A DNA stretch of 7,546 nt, taken from Bacteroidaceae bacterium (GTDB lineage Bacteria; Bacteroidota; Bacteroidia; Bacteroidales; Bacteroidaceae). Position 1 is the stretch's first letter. Each line of letters starts with the position of its first letter. Both the position numbers and the translations under genes were made by a program. The notes under the pieces were generated by a model. The model searched no databases, was not told the origin of the DNA, and saw only the letters and a list, made by a program, of their open reading frames with translations. Positions 1 to 4,893 of this stretch are shown piece by piece. The DNA lies in the NCBI GenBank assembly GCA_024695315.1, contig JAILIJ010000205.1, positions 1 through 7,546 of the forward strand, read 5' to 3'.

Positions 1-48
1 TAACATCTATATAAATTACAAATTCTTCGATTTTCAATATAAAAATAT

Positions 49-96
49 GGATGTATCAAAAGTCTTTAATAAGACAACTGATACATCCTTTTTTTT
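49..96 (+). terminator. Nested-stem intrinsic terminator for rightward transcription
   Basis: A perfect 10-bp stem pairs ggatgtatca (49-58) with tgatacatcc (79-88). Inside it a second perfect 5-bp stem pairs gtctt (62-66) with aagac (71-75) around a TAAT loop. Eight T residues (89-96) follow directly, the standard layout of a factor-independent terminator on the plus strand. It implies a rightward gene ending just left of the window. On the minus strand the stem is followed by a less pure T-rich stretch (complement of 35-48), so weaker two-way function is possible. Confidence 0.85.
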
Positions 97-97
97 G

Positions 98-141
98 ATT
101 TAACAGCCATTAAACATTCGTTAAACAATCATTAAATTTAA
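98..141. repeat. AT-rich degenerate array, four 11-bp units
   Basis: Four consecutive 11-base units can be aligned: atttaacagcc (98-108), attaaacattc (109-119), gttaaacaatc (120-130) and attaaatttaa (131-141). Units two and three match at most positions; the first and last are more diverged. The period equals that of the GTTTGAGCAGT array 21 bp further on. The start of the fourth unit's tail is ordinary AT-rich DNA, so the right boundary is uncertain. No function is visible. An 11-bp period is close to one helical turn, which would suit phased protein binding or decay of an old tandem repeat. Confidence 0.5.
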
Positions 142-162
142 ACGAAATAGATATTTAGCGAT

Positions 163-217
163 GTTTGAGCAGTGTTTGAGCAGTGTTTGAGCAGTGTTTG
201 AACGGTGTTTGAGCGGT
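163..217. repeat. Five-copy 11-bp tandem repeat, GTTTGAGCAGT
   Basis: Five head-to-tail units lie at 163-173, 174-184, 185-195, 196-206 and 207-217. The first three are identical (gtttgagcagt). The fourth is gtttgaacggt and the fifth gtttgagcggt, so divergence rises to the right. A partial inverted copy follows at 225-238. The identical copies suggest recent slippage, so copy number may vary between strains. A 30-base reading frame starting at 161 ends within the array and is not credible as a gene. Confidence 0.9.
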
Positions 218-238
218 GTTCAATCACCGTTCAAACAC
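205..238 (+). repeat. Strong hairpin capping the 11-bp tandem array
   Basis: The segment caccgttcaaacac (225-238) is the exact reverse complement of gtgtttgaacggtg (194-207), and also pairs with gtgtttgagcggtg (205-218) if one G-U pair is allowed. The nearer pairing gives a 14-bp stem with a six-base loop (219-224); the farther gives 14 Watson-Crick pairs with a 17-base loop. The plus strand continues with TTCGTTTT, a weak T-tract, so it could act as a backup terminator for rightward transcripts. This role is inferred; the fold itself is read directly. Confidence 0.7.
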
Positions 239-338
239 TTCGTTTTAATGGAAAATAAGATAATGGAAAAAGAATGGATCTGTTAATAACGAATAAATTT
301 ACGCCCAATTCTTGTCCGTCTCAATACTAATAGTTCAC

Positions 339-424
339 AGTACCATGCGGATGGTACTCCAGTACTCTGCGGGAAAAACTGCAGTACCATGCGCAAAGTA
401 CTGGAGTTTTTTCCGCAGAGTACT
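339..424. repeat. Complex palindromic element with nested and alternative hairpins
   Basis: Three inverted repeats are visible. The first pairs agtaccat (339-346) with atggtact (351-358) around a GCGG loop, a perfect 8-bp stem. The second is a 20-base arm at 361-380 facing 405-424, matching at 19 of 20 positions, the exception being a possible G-U pair. The third, inside that loop, pairs cagtac (382-387) with gtactg (398-403). The 12-base word cagtaccatgcg occurs at 338-349 and 382-393. A competing perfect 11-bp pairing joins 356-366 to 397-407. The block is more GC-rich than its surroundings and ends in AT-rich DNA on both sides, as an inserted REP-like or MITE-like element would. No transposase is present nearby. 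Confidence 0.8.
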
Positions 425-619
425 AAATCATACTCCTAAATGGCTAATTATTTTAATGATCATTATATGTCAATTATTAATGTATAGAACCTTGCACACG
501 TGCATGAATAAAAAACGAGCGAAATCAGTGTAGATATAATGCGAAGGCGAACATCTGGATAAATACATAGTGTGCAGAATGGCTATAGAATATATTATCG
601 AGAAAATGGGTAAAGCATA

Positions 620-668
620 AAATAAAGAGAGCGTGCCAGTTTTTGACACGCCCTAACCTTCTTTATTT
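620..668 (-). terminator. Intrinsic terminator after the outer-membrane barrel gene
   Basis: On the minus strand, GCGTGTC (651 to 645) pairs with GGCACGC (637 to 631) around a seven-base AAAAACT loop, giving a 7-bp stem with one G-U wobble. An outer perfect match of aaataaag (620-627) and ctttattt (661-668) can extend the structure and supplies the T-rich tail (TCTCTTTATTTT) in the leftward direction. It begins about 10 bases after the stop codon of the barrel gene, where a terminator of the leftward transcript is expected. The inner stem is weaker if read on the plus strand, where the wobble becomes a C-A mismatch, so leftward function is favoured. Confidence 0.8.
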
Positions 669-678
669 AAAAAATCTA

Positions 679-2205
679 TTAGAATCGAACACCTATTGTT
701 GCAATCAACTGACTTCTATCATTCTTTATTTCTGTTGCTGGCAAATACACTTGCGCCCCATTATTATTAATATCATCCTCATACATATCATTGAATGCAT
801 AGAAATCACCCTTTTGGAATTGAGCCTGATAAGTTACATCCAAATAGCTCGTTGCAGAAAGTTTGAATCCAAGTCCGACTGTAAACCTATTAATAGCCTT
901 CCAGTTTGTCCAATCTGTTTCTGTTGAACTACTATAATATGCAACATCCTTATCAGCATTACTATAATATGGACTTGTGACATGATTATATCCGAATCGA
1001 ACACTCATAGAAGAAATTGGTTTATATTCGAAACCAACCTTATATGTATGCTGTCCTTTATAGGTATTCTGAATTGTTGTGTTGGCATCATCTAATATTA
1101 GGTCATAAGAATTACCATAATAACGATCATCCACGGTATACTTCATATTACTAAAATTAGAATATTCATACTCTGCACCAATAGCAAAATAATTACCTAT
1201 CGTATATCCCAAACTCAAATCAAATTTCCAAGGTGTTCGGAAGTTATACTCGATATCATCAGTGAACAACTCATAAGAGCTACTTCTATTATTGTAAAAC
1301 AAAGTAGATCCGTTTGCCTGAGTCATAGAGTACCATGTTGGTGTATGAATACTAAGGCCTATTCTAAAAGGCGACGCATCTATAGGTCTAAGTATCGCAC
1401 CGAACTTAAAACCGACCCCATTACCTGAATTTTGGTACCAATTCTGAAATTCATAAGAATAGCCTTTTGAATCAGTCTCTGAATAATAACTGTCCCTGTT
1501 ATAGTTTATACTTTTGAATGCAACTGTTGCTCCTAGAAACAGTTTATCAGAAATGTTCCAAGCCAAATCCGCATCTACTTCTGTATTTGAGCCGTAAACA
1601 GCACGATTATAAATTCCCGAACTTGCAACAACTCCATCGTATGCACTTCCGTCTTGACTTTTGATCAATATACCATCATGCACATTTTCATTTTCAACAG
1701 ACAAATCAGCTAACATGCCCCAAGTATCATACTGTTCCGCTAAATTAGCACAGTCTGCAATCTGAAATGTTTGTGAAAAAGACGAATTTGCTAATCCAGA
1801 TATACCAGTTCCGATATTACTGAGATAATTACGATTTTTATTGTAATTTATACCAAAATTGAAATTTTGAACACCTTCGCCAGAGTCATCAAGTTGAAAA
1901 GCCCAAACAACACCAAGGTTATCTATTGACATTCTTGCCCCATCATGTCCGAGTTGTCCTCCGTCAGTAAACTGTCCACTTGTGGAAAAGCTAAAATCAG
2001 AACGTCTGTAGAGAGCTATACCAGCAGGATTAGTTTTCATAGTAGAAACATCAGCTCCCAAAGCGCCCAATGCTCCACCCATTCCTACATATCTAGCAGT
2101 TCCATTCAGATCTGATGATGCAAAATCACCTGCATCATAGGCATCCTGTGCACCTGCTGTCAGAGCAAAGGAAGAAAGGAGTAAGAAAGAATATAGAGTT
2201 TTCAT
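679..2205 (-). CDS. OmpP1/FadL-family outer-membrane protein
   Basis: This 508-residue protein looks like a beta-barrel of the OmpP1/FadL (Toluene_X) type, a family that moves hydrophobic compounds across the outer membrane; Bacteroidetes members are often labelled hemin receptor without proof. It begins with a signal peptide ending near AGAQ (residues 17-20). A Gly/Ala-rich stretch (about 41-51) and the motif NPAG (59-62), typical of the family N-terminus, follow. The rest alternates polar and aromatic residues as in barrel strands, with strand-like GLGFKLSATSYLDVTY near the end, and it closes with GVRF, a terminal Phe as expected for BAM recognition. The ATG at 2205 fits the signal peptide. 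It lies 61 bp downstream of the aromatic-rich exported protein with no separate promoter that I can see, and is followed by a terminator. The substrate cannot be told from sequence; a type IX secretion PorV-like role is not supported. Confidence 0.85.
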   Translation of the reverse strand: MKTLYSFLLLSSFALTAGAQDAYDAGDFASSDLNGTARYVGMGGALGALGADVSTMKTNPAGIALYRRSDFSFSTSGQFTDGGQLGHDGARMSIDNLGVVWAFQLDDSGEGVQNFNFGINYNKNRNYLSNIGTGISGLANSSFSQTFQIADCANLAEQYDTWGMLADLSVENENVHDGILIKSQDGSAYDGVVASSGIYNRAVYGSNTEVDADLAWNISDKLFLGATVAFKSINYNRDSYYSETDSKGYSYEFQNWYQNSGNGVGFKFGAILRPIDASPFRIGLSIHTPTWYSMTQANGSTLFYNNRSSSYELFTDDIEYNFRTPWKFDLSLGYTIGNYFAIGAEYEYSNFSNMKYTVDDRYYGNSYDLILDDANTTIQNTYKGQHTYKVGFEYKPISSMSVRFGYNHVTSPYYSNADKDVAYYSSSTETDWTNWKAINRFTVGLGFKLSATSYLDVTYQAQFQKGDFYAFNDMYEDDINNNGAQVYLPATEIKNDRSQLIATIGVRF

Positions 2206-2266
2206 ATCAGTATCAATTCATAAATTAAAAGTGAAATAATAATTTGAGGGTACATTGTGATGGAGA

Positions 2267-3292
2267 CTAACGACGTCCTCCACCACCGCCGCCTCCACGG
2301 CTTCCTCCGCCGCCACCTCCGTAGCTACCTCCACTTCGTCCACTACCACCACTATATCTGCTAGAGCCAGAAGAATAACTACGAGAAGAACTTGAAGAAG
2401 AACTGTTTGAATAAGACCTCGTATTAGAACGTCCAGTAGAAGTAGAATATCCGCTTGAATTGCGTGACGTACTACGTGAAGAACTTGTGTTTGAACTTCT
2501 ACCTGTAGTAGTTCTATAACTTGAAGAACGACTTGAAGCGGCTGATGTAGATCGACCAGTTGTGCTACGTGACGTTGATCTTGAAGAAGCCGTTGTTCCA
2601 CGTCCTCCATTAAAACCATTTCTTGCACCATAAATAGTTCTTCCATCACCTCGACGTCCTCCATAAGATGCTCCAGGAGAATATCTATTATAATTAGAGC
2701 GTGAACTGTTGGCTATATATCCGCCACCATTATACCACCCTCCATAATAAGGACGATCCCATCCGTACCATCCATGGTAATATCCATACCATCCATGATA
2801 GTAACCTCCATACCAGTATGGGTCCCATCCATATCTCCAACGCCAACTATATGAGTAATACCAAGGGTCATACCACGGATCATACCAAAAGTTGTCATAA
2901 TAAATATCCCAATAATATGGGCTATAATAGAAAGAAGAATGGAAACGAGAAAGTCTACGTGAATAGTAGTAGTCCTCATCTTGCTCCGGCAATACATATT
3001 TGTAAACAGTATCTACACGCACATCTTCCAATGTTGCGCTAAGACTATCTGTACCACCACTAAACTGATAGTCGTTACCTGAGTAAGAATAACGCCTATT
3101 ATACTCATCATCAGAACGAGTATTATTACTATATACTACATAAGATCTATCTGCATCAGAAACTGTTGCATCTAATTTTTCAGAAACAACTGTCTTGGCC
3201 TTCTTCTTTGTAGGAGTAAAATAAAGATCATCGTCCTGTGCCATAGAAAGCAATGGTACAATTGATAGTGTAAATAACAATAATCTTTTCAT
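2267..3292 (-). CDS. Exported low-complexity protein: Tyr/Trp-rich core, Ser/Arg and Gly-rich tail
   Basis: I do not recognise a functional family for this 341-residue protein. A signal peptide spans about residues 1-19 (MKRLLLF...LSMAQ). A charged region (20-105) follows. Residues 121-190 are extremely rich in Tyr, Trp and Gly, with WYDPWYDPW (136-144) and the exact tandem YYHGWYG (164-170, 171-177). Residues 197-320 are dominated by Ser, Arg and Thr in SRS/GRS steps, including seven Ser in a row (297-303). The end (321-341) is nearly all Gly with Arg, closing GGGRR. No enzyme motif, membrane anchor or barrel end is seen, and cysteine is absent. A typical Bacteroidetes promoter lies just upstream, and the barrel gene follows 61 bp downstream, so the pair may act together at the envelope. 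An extracellular or periplasmic structural or adhesive role is possible, but this is inference. The start at 3292 is the only one that keeps the signal peptide. Confidence 0.8.
   Translation of the reverse strand: MKRLLLFTLSIVPLLSMAQDDDLYFTPTKKKAKTVVSEKLDATVSDADRSYVVYSNNTRSDDEYNRRYSYSGNDYQFSGGTDSLSATLEDVRVDTVYKYVLPEQDEDYYYSRRLSRFHSSFYYSPYYWDIYYDNFWYDPWYDPWYYSYSWRWRYGWDPYWYGGYYHGWYGYYHGWYGWDRPYYGGWYNGGGYIANSSRSNYNRYSPGASYGGRRGDGRTIYGARNGFNGGRGTTASSRSTSRSTTGRSTSAASSRSSSYRTTTGRSSNTSSSRSTSRNSSGYSTSTGRSNTRSYSNSSSSSSSRSYSSGSSRYSGGSGRSGGSYGGGGGGSRGGGGGGGRR
2762..2803 (-). repeat. Two 21-bp in-frame tandem copies encoding YYHGWYG
   Basis: Within the aromatic-rich gene, 2783-2803 and 2762-2782 encode the same seven residues in tandem and differ at three of 21 bases. 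The differences are synonymous, so the protein repeat has been kept while the DNA drifted. That argues for selection on the repeat rather than a very recent duplication. Confidence 0.7.
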
Positions 3293-3321
3293 AATCTTAT
3301 GATTTTAGAATTTAACTAGTG

Positions 3322-3352
3322 CAAAGATATTAATTAATAGTAAAAGGAAAAT
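3322..3352 (-). promoter_or_regulatory. Bacteroidetes-type promoter for the low-complexity protein and barrel unit
   Basis: Reading leftward, TATCTTTG (3329 to 3322) matches the Bacteroidetes -7 consensus TAnnTTTG exactly and is followed by CA. About 16 bases upstream lies TTTTCC (3351-3346), only a weak stand-in for the -33 TTTG element. Transcription would start near 3315, leaving an A/T-rich leader of roughly 20 bases before the ATG at 3292. This separates the exported-protein/barrel pair from the bat operon upstream. No other TAnnTTTG was found in the short gaps between the minus-strand genes. Confidence 0.7.
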
Positions 3353-3405
3353 ACTTTAAATCCCTAAAGCTAATAGGAAAATCCCTATTTAAGATTCTTG
3401 TTTCT

Positions 3406-4107
3406 CTATGCTATTCCCAACATCATAGCAACTATAACTACAATGAGATAATTACAGAATACGGTTGCGAGCAAAACATTCATATCGCTTATCAAATATC
3501 CAGAAGATGTGAACTGCATAGAAATGAATCGTCTTTGAGGGATAGCCATTTTCTGCTTAACGAACTTTAGAAGAAAATAAAACACACATCCTATAGTACA
3601 TCCAATAAGGAATCCCACTGTTATGTCGCCAAGATAATGCACACCTAAGTATATTCTTGTAAACGTTGTTGTCGCTGCCCAGAATATTAAAGTCAAGGTA
3701 ACTCTAATATCTCTAAAGAGCAAGGACAAGAAAACAGCCATACAAAAAGTGTTACAAGCATGGCCAGAAAAGAATCCAAATTGTCCTCCCCTATAACCAC
3801 GCACCACATCAACAAGATACATAAGAACTGGGTCCTGCGTTGGGCGCCATCTTCCGACAGCAGGTTTTACGAATCCAGAGCAAAGTCTGTCCGCAACCAC
3901 GATCATCAACGCTATGGATATATAAATCATTATGGCCTCCCTTGGCGTATTATTCTTAAAAATAATATAAAGAAGAACCAAAATTACTATGGACCACGAA
4001 AATGTATTGGTAACAGTATACATTATATTGTCCCAAAACAGCGAATCACTTCCGTTGACTGCAAGAGTAAGCTCATGATCAAGCTCATTTAATTCTTCTA
4101 AACTCAT
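3406..4107 (-). CDS. PAP2-family membrane phosphatase
   Basis: This 233-residue protein carries the three PAP2 (type 2 phosphatidic acid phosphatase) signature blocks: K81-x6-R88-P89, S114-G115-H116, and T150-R151 followed by GVH157 and D161. His116 and His157 with Asp161 are the expected catalytic residues. Hydrophobic segments near 35-50, 58-75, 120-132, 138-150, 163-183 and 210-232 give the usual multi-pass inner-membrane layout with the active site facing the periplasm. Two positions depart from the common signature: Phe replaces Pro before SGH, and Thr replaces Ser before Arg. Family members dephosphorylate undecaprenyl pyrophosphate, lipid A or phosphatidyl phosphates; the sequence alone does not choose between these. 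The gene sits 34 bp after batE with no clear promoter of its own, so it probably ends the bat transcript. The ATG at 4107 gives a normal family length. Confidence 0.88.
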   Translation of the reverse strand: MSLEELNELDHELTLAVNGSDSLFWDNIMYTVTNTFSWSIVILVLLYIIFKNNTPREAIMIYISIALMIVVADRLCSGFVKPAVGRWRPTQDPVLMYLVDVVRGYRGGQFGFFSGHACNTFCMAVFLSLLFRDIRVTLTLIFWAATTTFTRIYLGVHYLGDITVGFLIGCTIGCVFYFLLKFVKQKMAIPQRRFISMQFTSSGYLISDMNVLLATVFCNYLIVVIVAMMLGIA

Positions 4108-4141
4108 ATACTAAACGTTTTAATTAATAAACCAAAGAAAC

Positions 4142-4888
4142 CTATATTACTTCTACAGAAGACTTTGGTACCCATCCTTGCTTTCCTTCTTCAAACTTTA
4201 CCTCAACCCATCCTTTCATAGAATTATCAAGAATCTGTACTTTTGATCCTTCATGAATAACGAATAAATCAGTACTGCCATCAGATGGAGAACTTTTAAC
4301 AGAAACAGCTGCCTCCATCACAATAGCCGTATTTCTGTTCAACAAAAGATCATTCTGTGAATAAGCTGCTATGTTGGCCAATACAACAACAACAAGCATG
4401 ACAATTGAACCATAAACACCTGTTTTTCGTAATGTCAAAGATGACATAAAGAAATACATCAATATACCTACTAAAAGTAAGACAAATGATATAATTGCAA
4501 TAACAGTCCACGCTGTCATACTCATACTATTGACCAATGACTTCCACCATGTAACAAAGAACATTTCTGATGGTGGTGTTGACTTATCTATAGTTTTACT
4601 TCTTGCTAGAACAAGATTAGCACGTATATCTCCATCACCTGGGCTTAACAACAATGCACGTTCATAGTTCAAAACAGCACGTGGAATCTCATCCATCTTG
4701 TAATAACAATTACCAAGATTATAGTAAACCTCAGCAGCCACACCTTCCTTATCAAGTATTCTCTCGTATAGTTTTGCAGCCTCTTCATACTTCTCTTTAC
4801 CATACAACTCATCAGCCTTTGTCTTAGTCTGTGCTATTGTTGGCAAATAAAGTAAAAAACAAAATATATAAATAACGATCTGTTTCAT
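4142..4888 (-). CDS. batE: BatE: TPR and SH3-like membrane protein of the aerotolerance operon
   Basis: This 248-residue protein has a signal sequence (about 1-20, ending TIAQ) and two TPR units at about 23-48 and 53-87 (YYNLGNCYYKMDEIPRAVLN, with the Gly/Ala/Leu pattern of the repeat). A linker leads to two hydrophobic helices near 126-148 and 157-176. The C-terminal SH3-like domain (about 188-248) contains a VxVKSSPS start and a GWVEVKFEEGKQGWVP core. The two helices with N- and C-terminal domains both outside would place the TPR and SH3 parts in the periplasm. This architecture and the position directly after batD match BatE of the Bacteroides bat operon. The gap to batD is 5 bp, with AAGAAAG just before the ATG, so translation is probably coupled. 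The SH3 domain may bind peptidoglycan or a partner protein; its ligand is unknown. Confidence 0.9.
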   Translation of the reverse strand: MKQIVIYIFCFLLYLPTIAQTKTKADELYGKEKYEEAAKLYERILDKEGVAAEVYYNLGNCYYKMDEIPRAVLNYERALLLSPGDGDIRANLVLARSKTIDKSTPPSEMFFVTWWKSLVNSMSMTAWTVIAIISFVLLLVGILMYFFMSSLTLRKTGVYGSIVMLVVVVLANIAAYSQNDLLLNRNTAIVMEAAVSVKSSPSDGSTDLFVIHEGSKVQILDNSMKGWVEVKFEEGKQGWVPKSSVEVI

Positions 4889-4893
4889 CTTTC

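Larger units (their letters stand above)
1..678. other. Intergenic region without a credible gene, rich in repeats
   Basis: I find no convincing coding sequence in this stretch. Its contents, listed separately, are a nested terminator, two arrays with 11-bp period, a complex palindromic element and, at its right end, the terminator of the minus-strand barrel gene. Bases 1-48 are plain AT-rich DNA; the first three bases (taa) could be the stop of a rightward gene ending at the window edge, but this cannot be verified. Bases 241-338 show only a short direct repeat, taatggaaaa at 246-255 and 261-270. Bases 425-619 are AT-rich, with one small dyad (tgcac/gtgca, 493-504) and nothing else I can support. 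Confidence 0.75.

Noticed and set aside
161..190. ATG-started mini frame inside the GTTTGAGCAGT array
   Set aside because: Nine codons created by the repeat itself; no evidence of translation.
163..217. Possible CRISPR array
   Set aside because: Units are 11 bp and directly adjacent with no spacers, and no cas gene is in the window.
312..533. Plus-strand 73-codon open frame from TTG
   Set aside because: It starts at a TTG, runs through the palindromic element and has no signal, domain or ribosome-site support; it is most likely a chance frame through the repeat.
492..540. TTGCAC and TATAAT resembling a sigma-70 promoter
   Set aside because: The two boxes are 37 bp apart, far from the usual 17, and Bacteroidetes use a different promoter consensus.
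2218..2664. Long minus-strand frame overlapping the low-complexity gene
   Set aside because: It exists because repetitive triplets lack stops in the shifted frame; its Val/Leu/Glu-rich product has no coherent features, while the main frame has a signal peptide and structured blocks.
2701..3042. Open frames on both strands across the Tyr/Trp-rich region
   Set aside because: These are composition shadows of the aromatic codons in the real gene.
4126..4140. TTTCTTTG (leftward) as a promoter for the PAP2 gene
   Set aside because: It lacks the TA of TAnnTTTG and overlaps the end region of batE; read-through from the operon is simpler.
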